Shown here piece by piece: positions 42,524 to 54,972 of a DNA stretch of 64,000 nucleotides; positions within the stretch are counted from its first letter, which is position 1, and each line of letters opens with the position of its first letter. The position numbers and the translations under genes are program-made. The notes beneath the pieces were generated by a model, which made no database searches, had not been told where the DNA came from, and worked only from the letters and a program-made list of their open reading frames with translations. Source of the DNA: Anaeramoeba flamelloides (Eukaryota > Metamonada > Anaeramoebidae); contig JANTQA010000023.1 of assembly GCA_027625915.1 (NCBI GenBank), positions 14,074,001 to 14,138,000 on the forward strand. The letters are read 5' to 3'.

Positions 42524-43295
42524 GAAATATTCCCGAAAATACCCAAAAATCGAAAATACCCGAAAATTTTTTAACCACAAAAAAAACACGTTATGGACAA
42601 CTTCTAAGATTCCCTAGTGCCAATATACTCAGTTGAACGGTAAAATCACAATTTTACTTTCAGACAAAATATTTTTTTTTGAGTTTTCTACTTTAAACTA
42701 CTCTAAAGAGGTTTTGGTACATTTTGAGTATATTTGTGTAATTTTTGGTACTTATTAGGGTAAGTGTATATGTATGTCAGGGTGTGGTAAGGGTTATGTT
42801 GGTTTGGTATGGTGTGTGTTTGTATGCTTTGGTTAAACCAGCTCCTTTTATGGAATGGGAAGTTAAATAAAGTTTGGCTTGTGTCATCTTATGTAGGTTA
42901 TAGGTATGTGTTATACGATTAGATATTACTCGGTTATTTTTGGATTGTATTTAATATTACAAAATTATGGGTAATGATAAACAATTAGAAATTTTCAATT
43001 CAAGTACATATTTTCTCATTTAGTTAATACCATTTTGAAAAGATCAGAAATGTTACAGTCATCCGGATACTTATTCCTTTGACAAAAAATGGGTTGAATA
43101 ACATTCCCTAAAATTTAATTTTTTTGAATTTAGATATTTTCAGTAAAAAAAAAATTTTTCGAAAATAAAAGCCAAATTTACCTTTATACTGAGTATATTG
43201 GTACCAGTGTTTCAAAGAAGTTGTTCAAAAAGTGTTTTTTCCTGGTTAAAAAATTTTCGTCTATTTTCGATTTTCAGGTATTTTCGGGAATATTT
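42524..43295. mobile_element. Foldback element FB-2: ~160-bp inverted arms, G/T-rich core
   Basis: The left arm (about 42524-42690) and the reverse complement of the right arm (about 43130-43295) match: AATATTCCCGAAAATACC, then AAAATCGAAAATA, then GAAAATTTTTTAACCA, 'acaacttct' and 'ccaatatactcag'. Possible 3-bp duplication TGA at both outer edges. The core at about 42740-42910 is unusually rich in G and T on the plus strand (runs of GGTGTGGTAAGGG and TTGGTTTGGTATGG) and holds no open frame. It does not share ends with MITE-1 to MITE-4. Confidence 0.78.
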
Positions 43296-43586
43296 GATAG
43301 ATTCAATTGATTTTCACCAATTTATGTAAAAAAGAGTTTATATCATACCAGGACATTAAGGTACCTATTCCAAAAATCCATAAATAAAAAATTCAACTTG
43401 TTTTGAGAAATTATTAATTATTTTAACAAAAATGAAAAAAAAAAAAATTAAAATAAAAAAAATAAAAAAAAAAAATAAAAATCTATCAAAATCAAAATAT
43501 TTTTGAGTTTTTTTCAATTATTTTATTTGTATTATAAATCCAAATGTAAATATGATAGTAAATTCTCAATATAATAAAATAGCAAA

Positions 43587-46500
43587 TTAGTAAATTTTTT
43601 TCGAAAAATTTGAGGGTATATAACTAAAATGGTTTTCACTAATCATATTATTATTTTCGATGGAGATTTCTTTTAAATCAACATTTATTTGTTCTTTATG
43701 ATCGATCGAAACAATTACCCAAGATTTATAGATCAAATCATTTGACCATCCGCCGGTGTTTGCGTAAATGATATTCCGTGAATCAAAGCTTTTTCTTTTT
43801 AACAAATTTTTATGGGTATGCCCAAGGACTACAATTTTGGTACCATTTTTAGATTCCTTATTTAAAAAGTGATCAAAGTCTCCTATGGCGCCTTTAATAT
43901 AATTGGGTACGTTGTTTGAGCCTTTTTCCTTTTCCCAATTTTCAAAATAATTAAGGTAGGAATCCAAAATTTCTTTTTGTTTAAAAAACCAAAATCCTTT
44001 TGCTTTGATAGGTATTTCAAGGTATTTGTTATCCTTAAAAATCGGGAGAATAATATTTTTTTCTTTAAATTTGTTCCAATTTTGCTCATTACCGGAGGCC
44101 TGGATGAGCATTTTTTCAATTAATTTTTCCATTCCTAATTTATTAAAGGTCTGTAATAATTTTAATGATTGGTTGATTCTTCTTGAAGGTATGATTTTGA
44201 TAAATTTTTCAATAAAGGTTGCTGTATGATTTGTCAATTGATCTGAAGAAGTTGCAATTCGTGTTATATAATAGCCAAATGGGTAATTAAATTCCTTTGG
44301 CAATTTTCGAATATTACAAATTTCTTGATTAAATAAATCATAACTGTTGCCATGTTGAAATAATATTTCGTTTCTTTCGCCATAATAAAATTTTTCTGGA
44401 TAAAATTCGATTGGCAGATCAGGAAAGGCGATCGCCAAATCTTCTTTTGTTAAATCAAGATCATGGTTACCTTTAATATAAATAATTTTTTTACCACTGC
44501 TGGATACACTATAAAGTGCTTCTTTAAACCAATTGTAATGGTTTATTACTTCCAAAATATCGGGTGGCTGGAGATCTATTGAAGTGGCCCAATTATCCCA
44601 AATATCACCCAATAATATTAAATGAGTGACTGATTTTTCTTTTTTTATTGAATTTAAAAAGTGTGTTAACAGTATTTTATTTTTGTATTTAGGAAATTTC
44701 CCCTCGGCTATTATACCTGCTCCTAGATGCAGATCTGAAATAACCACTGCTTGGAATTTGAAATATTGTTTATTTTTTTTTGTTAGCATTAAATTTTTTT
44801 CAGGTAATAAATCAATTTTTTGTTTTTTTTTATTATATTTTTTTTTTTGAGTATTATCCTCAAAATTATTCATGATAGTCATATAATCATTTTTTATGTT
44901 ATTTGGATCAGTAACAAGATCATTATTATTATTATTATTATCATTATTATCATTGCTTATATTATTCGTATAATTATTAATTAAATCATTTTCAATTTTT
45001 TTTTGAATTTTTTCAAAATCAATTTTTAATTCATTCTCAACAACCCTTTTTAATTCATTTAAAAGAAATTTATTACTTTTAACTTGAAGATATAATTCTT
45101 TACAAATCCATTTTTTGATATCATCAATTGAGCGATAATTTTTACATTTTTTGGCTTCATTTTCAAATATTTTTAATTTATTTTTATTATTGTGGTCTTT
45201 ATTTAGCTTGAAACAAGTCCAATAAATATTGTTTGAATTTGTTTGTAAAAAATATTTGTATTTTGATGGTTCTTCATTGAGCAATTCTGGATAATGATCC
45301 ACCTTATTTAAACAAATAATTGTTGGTACATTATATTTTGAAATTTGTTTTAATGCCTTTCTTTCAGAGCGTTGAATGTGTTCCGCTGTACATATATAAA
45401 TATAAAGACATGGGTTGCAATTAAAATATTTATTTAACTTTTTGATATTATTTTCGACGTCATCAGAGCCAGGAAAATCCATTACAAAATAATTATTTGA
45501 ATCTCCCAAGTTATATAAACCAACGTGTCTTGTTCTTCCATAGAGTCTAATTCCACAATTTATTTTTTTATTGAATGCCTTATTAATAAAAGTAGTTTTA
45601 CCCGAATTGGATACACCAACAACACCAATTATTAATCGTTTGGATAAAATTTTTCTCATTTCATTGATCATAAAAATTAATCTAATTCTTTTGTTGAGTA
45701 TTAATTGTGAAGTTGAATCAAAATTTTTATAATTTTGAAATTTCTTTTCTAAAATCTTTGTTAATTTTTCATTAATGATTTGATTTTTAATCTTATGATC
45801 CTTATCATCCTCATCCTCATCCTCATCCTCATAATTAGTGTTTATATCATTTTGATCATTTATTCTAGCTTCATCTTCTTTATTACTATTATTAATAATA
45901 ATCTTATTATTATCTTTTTCATAACTGTAACTAGAATCAGAATCCATTTTTTTTTCTTTTTTTTTTTCTTTTTCATTTTCTTTTTCGATTTGTAACTCTT
46001 TTTCCTTTTCATTGTTATTTATTTCAGAACATTCTCCATTAGATATAGAATTGGTTTCATTTTCATTAATATTTATTTCAATATCGATCTTATCGCCATC
46101 ATCATCATCTGAATCATTATCTGAATATGAATTAGTTTCAGAATCTGAAACATCATCTGAATATGAAGAATTGGCTATTTCTTCTTGATAACAGTCAAAG
46201 TTATTATTATCAATTTTGTTATTATTAGTATTATTAATTCTGAATATTTTTTTTAATTTTTTTTCACCTATCAAACGAACAATCTCATTTTCCATAATAG
46301 AAGAATTTATTAGATCAATTTCGGAAAGATTTGATTTGAGTTCTGTTAAAATAAATCTTAATATTTCCAAATAATTAAAATTGCCTAATTCTTTATTAAA
46401 ATTCAATAATTTATATCCAATTAAAGTAATAATTGAAAGCGGTATACCTATCTGCCAAATCCCTGTTAAGGCACCTACCATCGAAAGTACGCTAATGGTG

Positions 46501-49500
46501 CATGTTAAAGGGTTCATTGGGCTATTTAAATTATTTTTTTTCGATAAAATTATCGGCTGGGATATTGTTTTAAGTAATGGCTGAACATAAGCAATTGCCT
46601 TTTTTATTGCAATATCCGTTCCATAATTGAAATTTTTAAAAATGGTTTCATTTAAGATTTCTTTAAATGTTGGTTGGAAATTGTAAAGATTCATTAATTC
46701 TTCTAAATAATTTAATAAAATTGAAGAATTTAATAACTTTTTTTTATCTTTTTTTTGCAATTTAAACCGACCATTATTATTATTATTCACACTTTTTTGA
46801 TTGTCATAAATCTTTGCTATATTACTTTTAATTTGGTAAAAGGATTGGGTAATCAATGCCTTAAATAAATTTGAATCAATATTTTGATATTTTTTCAAAA
46901 TTTTTGTTGATATTTTTCGGTGAATGATATTTTCTTTTAATATATTTATTTCTTGTGAGCTATTAAATAGAGTTTTAATTTTGAACGAAAAATTTTGGAA
47001 ATTGAAATTTTTAAAATTTGACATTGAAAAAATAAGTTTATTTGAAGAAATATGAATCGTTGTTAATTCACTATATTCAGAAATCGGTGCATTATATAAA
47101 ATTAATGGATAATAAGGATCACCAAGTTTGAATTTTTGATTTCTTATCCTCATTGTTGAATGATCTAAATTTTTCCCTATTAAAGTTATTTGAATCCAAT
47201 CGTTACAAGTCAATACTTTCAAATTTCTAATAGTTATTGGATATTTTTTATAGATTTGTTGTATTGGCAATAATTTTTTTTTTTGATCTTTATTATTCTT
47301 ATTCTTATTCTTATTCTTATTAATATTATAAATGTGGCTATAATTATCATCCAGTTTAAATAATTCTTGATAAGAATTAATTTTATGAGAATCTAATATT
47401 TTTGAAAATTTGTCTTTGTGATTTGCCCACATATTATTAAATATTCTATTAATTGGCCCTTCCTTCAAAATAAATCTAAATTTTTTATTTTTCAATGATA
47501 TTAAATATTGCCCGATTGGGGAATATTCAAACGATGGGTTTGGTTCTTTTATTAAAAAAATTTCATAAATATCTTTTAATTCCTCGATTTCATTAAGCCC
47601 AAGTTCATATTTGTTTGATCTGAAATATTTTTGAATTAAATAATCAAATCTTTTTAAACTTCTTTTTTGATAAAAATTATCATTATTGCTCAAAAAATCT
47701 TGGCAAATTGATGAATAATGTGAAAAAATTAATGGCAAAAGATCATTGCTAGTTAGGATATTTATAAATAATTTTTGATATCTTTTATATTTTTTTTTAT
47801 ATTTGGAATTTAGCCATAGTGGTGATCCAAATCCAATTCCAACTAAATCTTTCCCAAGTACAATTTTTTTTTTTTTGGATTCTAATTCTTTTAATAAATT
47901 AAAAGTGATTATTTGTGCAATTGATCCACCTATTTGAAATAGAAAATAAATATCATATAATTTTTTTTTTTTCAATAATTTTATTTTTTTTTTTGGTTTT
48001 AGATTTAGTGAGTTTTTTTTTTTTTTTTTTTTTTTGATAAAATTCCTTTCTAAACTCTTTTTCAAACAAAAGGACACATCTCTCAAATCATCAATATCAT
48101 CGAATTTGATTGTTAATAAGAGAATTACTTATTGGTGATTTTCATTTTAATTATTTATTTTTTAATTTTTGCTTTTTTATTTTTGGAAATTAAACAATTG
48201 GAAAATGAAAAAGCAAGATAAGAAGAAACCAATTTGGAAATAATCTACCAGTGTATAAATGGAAACAGTTTAAGTTTGATTTCGGATGAACTAGATATAG
48301 GAATTGAGAAAGACCATTATTGGATTGATGCATGGAACAAAGAAAAGAGATACTATTGAGAAAAAACATTCCAACAAAATACCTAGATGAATTGCGGCTT
48401 TATCTTGAAAATGAGACTTTAAAGAACAAAAGTTTGACGTGTAAAGAATTATCAATAAAATGTAAAGAACTTTTTCTCAATTAACCTTGTTCAAAGGTTT
48501 TTATTGATTTTATATTTTTTTTTCTTTACAATTTACAAAACGAGATTTCTCATTTCAAATAAAAGTGCACATCAATTTTTAAAATATTTTAATTTTAATT
48601 TTTTATTGTTTTTTTTTAATGAGTTTTAAATATCCAGTTGATTGTTTTTTATGTTTTAAAGAGTTTTTTTATATTTTAGAATGATACTACAATTAATTTG
48701 ATTCAATTATGAATAATTCTTGAAATTTTTTGTGCCCTTTTATTTGAAAAAGAGTTTATGTTTAAAAGTTATTTTTTGTTTATTGTTTAATTTTTTGATT
48801 TTATCATTTCTTTGTAATAATCTCTTTATATTTGGATAAACAAAAATCGAAAAGGTTTTTAATATAACTTGAAAGTGTGATCCTTAAGTTTACAATTAAT
48901 CTATCTTTGAAACCAAAGCCATGTGTTTTGAAAATAGACCTCAATTTATAAAATTTTTTTGTACACTAAAAAAAATATTCCAAAAAAAAAATCTTATTCA
49001 AAAAATTATATGAGAAATACTAAATTAGAACCATTCACTAATTGAAATGTTAACAATTGTTTATAAATTACAATACTCACAAAACAAAAAATAAATAATT
49101 ATCAATACTAATTAATTATCGGTGTGTTAAAAATTTTGGAGATGGGTCAAACAAAAAAAGACATTGATAAATTGGTTTGAAATTTCATTTAACAATTATT
49201 GATCAATCAAAGGTTAGAGACCATCATTAACTAATTTTATTTGAAGTTTTTCGATTTTGAGAAGACAAATTTAAATATATATCGATCAATTGTAAAACAA
49301 ATTTCAGATCTAATGTTAAGAGATTACATAATTGGGAAAATAGAAATGAAAAAAAATCAGAAAAAAACAAAAAAATGATTAAAGAATATTTTTACAAAAT
49401 ATCAAAATTATTTCCAAATTTAATGTAAATTGTATTATTTTTATGATTTAAACTGTTTTAAACAGTTTCAAAACTTTTTAATTTTTACTTTATAATTTTT

Positions 49501-52357
49501 CATTTTTAATTGTAAAATTTTTACAATTTTTTTATTTTTTTTCGATTTTTTTTTTGATTTTTTTTTTTATTATAAAATCGATATACCACTTGGTAAAAAT
49601 GTATTATTCTAATATTATTGAAATGGTAAAAATGATTTGTAGAAAAATCCTATTGGTTTCTATTGGGATTTTCTGAAGATCCTCAATAGTAGATCAAAAT
49701 GAGCATTGTTGTTTTTCTCAATATAAACTTTAGAATTTTGAGTTTTTCAATTTGTAAGAAAATCTATTGATTTTTTAGTTTTATTCCAGAAGGATATCAA
49801 CTCTCCTTTGGTGTTTATTATTCTACTTTTTTTTTTATTTGTTTTTTAAAGGTCAATGATAAAAAATAATTGATATTTCAAAATTTTTTTTTTTTTTGGA
49901 AACACTTTTCGACTGAAACAAAGTTTAATAGCAAAACAATAATTTTTTTTTTTTCAATTTTTAGTTAAATTTGATCCCAAAGATGAGTTCAAATAATTTA
50001 CTCAACAGAAATTAAAATTACTTAAATAATAGTTTTGAGTGATTTTCCCAAATTTGTTGTTGATATTCGAAAAAAAAAATATTTTTTGTTTGAAATTTTG
50101 AATTTTTAACAAAAAATTACTTCATTAAGGAAGAATTTGAAGTCTTTTTTTTATTTCTTAAGGGTATTGTCATATACAGTAGGCTTGTTACATGCCCGGG
50201 GGGGGGTGTGGATTTTCACCAAAAAGATATTGTGAAATTGTACTTCTTTTGGTTGAAAAAATTCAGATAAAAAAAAAAATTTCTAGAATCTTAATGATAA
50301 AAAAAGTAATTAACAAAAAAAAGTTTCAAGGTTTATTGGAACAAAAATTTAAAAACACAAACAAAAAAAAAAACCGATCTCAATTACTAAAAATTCAATA
50401 AACTCAAAAAATTTAGATCTCTCATGGACAAAACACCCTATTAACATTAAAAAAAAATTCAATTAACAAAAAAATAAATTCATTGAATCTCCTCAACTGA
50501 AAAAGCAATTAACAAAAAAAATAATTTCAGGATCTTCAATTACAACAATTTATTCAAAAAAAAAACAATACTCAAGGATCTTTTTCAAAAATTCAGCTTG
50601 TGAAAAAAAAGTTTGAAAGAATCCTTAATTTCAAAAATTCACTTTTCCAAAAAAAAAATTAATCTTTTCTGGTTTTTATATTTTCAAAGACTTGATTTTT
50701 CTTCAATTTCAAACATATCATTTTCTTTTAGTGCAAAATGATTTAATTCAATTTGTGGTTATTTTGTAGCCACTCTATATTTGACAAAGTAAGGATTTTG
50801 TAACATGTTTTTAGTAAAATTAACTTGATTTAAAAAAGAAAAAAATAAAAAAAATGTTCAAGATCTCAAAAAGAGTCAAAGAGTTCCACTTCGAAACCTA
50901 ACAAAGTTGTTTTCAAAATTATAATTTACAATGATTCAAACTGAAAATTGAGTGCCAGTCTTTGGCGCTTTTTTCTAAAAATGTCTGAGTTTTTCATTGT
51001 TTATTTTTGGAGATCGATCCTACATCACATGCTGGTTTGGTTTTTAATTGGTATTTGGGTTGCTCATAAAAATTATACAAATATTATTTTTTCCATTTCA
51101 AAAAATCATTTTTCACCCCTAACGACTTGATCCTAAAAGTATTACTTGAAGAAATCAATACTATTTTAACTTTTGTTTATTGCTCGTTTCTTTGATCGTT
51201 TAATTCCAAAACCTTCTAGGAAAAAGAAACAAACTTTACATTTAATTTGGATCACGGGCAGACCAAGTTATTTTAACAACAATAGATCAATAACTCAACC
51301 AATAATAAGAACAAAACTTTTATTTTGCAAAAAAACAAAACTTGTAATCGAGGTTTTAAGAGAGTAAATCTTATTTTCAAACTAAAAGAAAGAAAAAAAA
51401 AAAAGTAAATTTTGTATTTGTAAAAAATAGAAAAGATTTACCTAAACCATGGCCACAAAAGACGATGGGTATTCTTTTTTCTGGATCGGTGCTGAGGTAA
51501 CTGATATATTCGTTCAAGGGAATTGTTTTTGAAAGGTAAAATAGCGAAGGTTCGCAATCTGGATCCTCTGAGTAAGGCCAGTTACTTGAAAGATAAAAAG
51601 AAAAGTAATCATAGCTCTTGATTGAAATTGAGACAAATAGTCTTTTTGGATTCTCAGAAAAAACATGGGCAATATTGAAAACAAAATTCGAGCCTTGGTA
51701 ATATTTTTTAAAAAACAGATGTTTGTTTTTGCTTTCAAAAAATTGGAATTTGTCTTCTTCTTTATTAAATTTTGTAAACGAGGTTACCAAACAGGCTTTT
51801 TGAAGGGTTTCATAAAGAGAAAAGTTATCGTTTCCTATTGACTCTTTTTCAATTTCGATCTCTGTTTCTGTTTCTGTTTCTTTTACCACTGTTTTGTTAT
51901 TGTTCTTTTGATATTTGTTTTTGCTTTTATTTTTATTTTGGCCCTGTTTCTTATTCTTATTTTTGTTCCTTTTCTTATGTTCGTTCTCTTTGGAGAGCTG
52001 GCTATTCAAATTCTTGGTTTCATTCAATTTTTCTAGTGAAAGAACTTTGGAATTTTTTTCAAGATCTTCATTGCCACCACTCAAGTAAGTTAAAAGCAAT
52101 TTACTTTGCAAAAGTTTCATATCTTGATCGTCTTCTTCTTTATTGTTTTGTGTATTCAATTTTGGGTTTGGTGTTATTTTTTTTCTTGGTCTGTTTTGTC
52201 TGGTATCCAAATTTGAAGTTTTTGGGGTTTTGGAAGTTTGAGAATTTGTGGTTTTTTGTCTTTTTTCAGGAAACCCTTCTTCGATGATACTTTGGCGCGA
52301 ATTTTGTTTGTTTTTTTGGGACGTCTTTCTGTTTGTTCTTTTTTTTTGTTTAGACAT
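43587..52357 (-). CDS. Fusion protein A: lipase-like fold + P-loop GTPase + metallophosphoesterase, 1,752 residues
   Basis: Exon 1 is 52357-51442 and exon 2 is 47929-43587, joined over a 3,512-bp GT-AG intron. Residues 1-210 are basic and low complexity. From about 211 comes a conserved block, then VFCGHGLGGSIAQI at 299-312, the nucleophile elbow of class 3 lipases with Gly304 where Ser is expected. GFGSPLW and the NDLLPL motif (Asp368) follow as in that family. A beta-rich segment and Asn runs come next, then a hydrophobic stretch at about 780-815 and an acidic Asp/Ser/Asn linker at about 870-1020. The GTPase domain has P-loop GVSNSGKT at 1077, DFPGSDD at 1123 and NKVD at 1180. The C-terminal calcineurin-like phosphoesterase has SDLHLG (Asp1371, His1373), GDIWDNW (Asp1414), GNHD at 1459 and GHTH at 1675, all metal ligands present. 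A GTP-regulated, possibly membrane-bound phosphoesterase is a reasonable inference; the substrate is unknown. Its head-to-head partner is at 57530. Confidence 0.87.
48250..48485 (+). pseudogene. Decayed plus-strand coding remnant inside intron A
   Basis: Two adjacent frames keep protein-like composition: one reads …ISDELDIGIEKDHYWIDAW up to a stop near 48359, and another resumes with IPTKYLDELRLYLENETL and ends CKELSIKCKELF before a stop at about 48484. The Thr-Cys-Lys-Glu-Leu piece looks like a helix-turn-helix of the type found in transposases, but the match is too short to name. It is antisense to fusion gene A. Confidence 0.25.
49020..49440 (+). repeat. Dispersed repeat R4, copy 2
   Basis: Best preserved of three copies; direct to 4610-4930 and inverse to 39640-40090. 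It lies in intron A. Confidence 0.6.
49580..49925 (+). repeat. Dispersed repeat R5, copy 3 (in intron A)
   Basis: Very close to the reverse complement of 59695-60045 in intron B; shared 'gggattttctgaagatc' and 'atcaaaatgagcattgttg' blocks, ending in 'tcgactgaaacaaagttt'. Relative to its host gene it has the same orientation as the copy in intron B, so the pair may be inherited from the gene duplication and not two separate insertions. Confidence 0.7.
51173..51367 (+). other. Unassigned open frame in intron A
   Basis: 64 codons (FIARFFDRLIPKPSRKKK…) run to a stop at 51367, with somewhat higher G+C than the neighbouring DNA and no ATG near the start. It might be the tail of an old inserted element or a chance frame. 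No family was recognised. Confidence 0.15.
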
Positions 52358-52455
52358 TGGTTTTCTTTTTGTTTTTTACACAAGAAAAATTACTTAATCT
52401 CATAAAAAGAATTTTCAAAAAAAATGATTAACGTTCGATTTTATTTTACTTTCCA

Positions 52456-52748
52456 GGTTATTAATTTCAGAAGAAGTTTATTTTTTGGCATTGTATCTTT
52501 TTGAAAAAATCGATTATTTTTTAAAAGCAATTTTGAATACTTTCAATAACAAAAAGTTAGAATTAACTCAAAAAATAGTATCTTTGTTGACAAAAGTAAA
52601 ATTGTTTAGGAAAGATTGTGATTCTCTGAAAAATTTACCTGTGAAAAGAAATCTATTTCCACCATGTTCACTAAACGGTTACCACGGAAACAAAAAAGTC
52701 ATCCAATTAATTTTACTTGTCTTAAAACATTCTTTATTTAAATTTTAA
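52456..52748 (+). CDS. Possible 3' exon with cyclin-box-like helices
   Basis: After acceptor TTTACTTTCCAG (ending 52455) the frame reads LLISEEVYFLALYLFEKI and continues through IDYFLKAILNTFNNKK and KLELTQKIVSLLTK to a stop at 52746-52748, about 97 codons without an ATG near its start. The pattern (Glu, then L-A-L, then a hydrophobic helix, then a K-L-x-L helix) resembles the first helices of a cyclin box, but the signature Arg/Asp and later Lys/Glu are not clear. It would need an upstream exon lying antisense to fusion gene A. It may be a stranded or decayed exon. Confidence 0.22.
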
Positions 52749-54374
52749 AAAAGTAATTTTTTAAGTGACTTTTCAAAAAATTTCAAACTAATTCTATTCA
52801 ACAGCTTATATACATAAAGGTGTTGAATTTAATAAAATCAAATTTTTTCTGGGTTTTATAATAATAAGAAAAAGATTTCACATCTTTTTTCCATTTTCTT
52901 TTGTATTACAGTCTTTCCAAACCTACCGTGAAAATTTATAAGGAATGGAAATTGGTTGTCTATGATAAAATTGTGTTATATAATGACACAATTCAATTTC
53001 TATCTTGATCATAAAATAAAAATTTCAGCTTCTCTTACATTCAAATTATTTCTTTTTTTTTAAAACCAAGACAAAAACTAAATCTTTTCAGAAAAACAAT
53101 CACAAAAATCATAAAAACCATGGAAACTTGAAACCTCTTTTTTCAATTGCTGCTTTGAAATTGTTGAATCCTGGGCTTTTAGCAATTTTCGAAATTGAAG
53201 ATCACAACAATTTAAGTTTTTTTATGAATTTATTTGTAAATTTCCAAAAACCAAAAAATGGATAATATCAAGTTTTTTTCTTCTCATAAATTTTCTGTTT
53301 AAAAATAAACTTTAATATCTAGGGTACATAGACCACGAACCATTTTAAGATTTGTTAAATATAATTAAATTGTAACAAGAGACAATCAATTTCAGGTTCT
53401 TATAAATACTGATAAATTCAAATAAATTAAATAAATTTTTTTATTCAGTTTCCATTTTTGTAATTTATAACCTTAACTTTTAAAATAACACAAGAGAAAG
53501 AACCTTTCTCTTGTTAAAGCAATTTTAAAAAGTTACTATTAATTAAACCAATAAAATATTTTCTGCAAAGCAATCGTAAAAAAATTTTAAAAATTGAAAT
53601 CTGAAAGAAAACTTTTTCGATATTTATTGGAATTTATCAGTATTCATGATATGGTAGGAAAGGTTAGTATAATATCCCTTACTGGATTAGAATTTATTCT
53701 CACTCTTGTTCATTTGTTATTTTGTTGTTCTCTATAGGGTTTATACTAGTAGAACTAAGAAACTGAAATGAAAGAAATATTTCAGAATTAAGGGGGAAAG
53801 TACATTTTTCATTTTTTGAGTGCCACCATTTATGTGAAACCGAATTCTTCAAATCATTTCTTTAGCCAAATACATTGATATTTTAATAAATAAAGAAGTG
53901 AATATATCCTAGTATAAGATATTTTCATACCAATAAAAAATTGCAATTGAAAAAATTGATCAAAAAAATAAATAAAAATTATTTATTACTTGATCTTATC
54001 TATAAAATTTTACACTATTATTTATTCTTTATTTGGTTTTAATTTTGATTCTTTATGAAAATAATTTTGTTTGGAAAATTTTTGAAAAACAAATTACTAT
54101 TTATTTCTAAAGAATTTCTAAAATGAATTTAAAAATCATATTTTCATTTAATTCATCTAATTATAGTTTTAGTTCAGAAAATCAGTGATTTTATTAATAA
54201 TTCTTAATAATAAGGGTTTATTGAACAAATTACGTTTGATTTTATAATTATTTATTTTACATTAAAATAAGAACCCAAAAAGATTCTGAATCTGATTGAT
54301 ATGTTTTCTTGAATTTTTCAATTATTTCGATTTTATACTTTTTATAGCTCTATTTTGATTCCAAGAATTCAATC

Positions 54375-54970
54375 CCTTTATTTTAATTTTTGAAATAGTA
54401 TTCTTTGTTTTGACTTTGTTTGATAAAAATATTTGAAAAAAGAATTTTGAAAGCAAATTTGTCACAAAAGGTTTTTTAAAATAATAATAAATAGTAATGG
54501 GGCGAAAAATTCAAGGAAAAAAATAGTTTGTATGAATACAAACTAAATAGATAAAGAAAAACAATCTTCGAAAATAGGCTTTTATCGATTTTTTTTTTTA
54601 AATTCTTTATTTCAACAAATTTATTTGGAATGGTTATCTTTCATGTTTGGTCTTCAAAAAGAAAATCTTTGTTTCAAATGTACACCTTTTCGAGTCTATT
54701 TTTTTGGTTTCCTTTTTGATTAATTTCAATCGCTTATATAAAAACCTTTCTAGATCCCGAACAAAATTTAATAAAACCAAAAATTGAATCATAAAAAAGT
54801 TCAAAAAATTAAAAAATTTAAGATTCAATTCGGAATTACTTTTATTCTTTTATAAATAGACCAGTGAATGGTATTTTGGTTCCAAAGTTTCAATATCTGT
54901 TGGCACTCAAAAAAATATTTTGTAGTAATGTTAACACAATTAAAATTTTTAAAAATGGTAAAATGTACTT
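54375..54970 (+). repeat. Dispersed repeat R2, copy 2
   Basis: Direct copy of about 930-1535. Its right end coincides with the donor side (GTAAGT on the minus strand) of the candidate exon 55028-54973, so if that exon is real this repeat fills the intron that follows. Confidence 0.7.
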
Positions 54971-54972
54971 AC

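Larger units (their letters stand above)
38604..43586. other. Intergenic region with two foldback elements and repeat R4
   Basis: Separates the plus-strand methyltransferase from the 3' end of the minus-strand fusion gene. It contains FB-1 copy 2 (38790-39594), R4 copy 3 (39640-40090, inverse) and the long-arm foldback element FB-2 (42524-43295). 40100-42520 has no recognisable gene. A minus-strand frame at 40349-40552 begins with a plausible charged helix but soon turns into Phe/Leu-rich noise. Confidence 0.55.
47930..51441 (-). other. Long intron of fusion gene A (3.5 kb)
   Basis: Donor GTAAATCTTTTC; acceptor ATTTCAAATAG. Both ends match those of the paralogue's intron at 58239-60623, which confirms the splice sites. 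Contents: R4 copy 2 (49020-49440), R5 copy 3 (49580-49925), a decayed plus-strand coding remnant near 48250-48485, a nine-G run at about 50191-50205 and a plus-strand open frame 51173-51367 of unknown origin. The apparent Lys-rich leader obtained by reading upstream of 47929 is intron sequence. Confidence 0.85.

Noticed and set aside
47930-48086. Lys-rich N-terminal leader for the long minus-strand frame of fusion gene A
   Set aside because: It is read-through of intron sequence upstream of the acceptor at 47931-47930; the paralogue confirms that the exon begins at the second Gly of the elbow.
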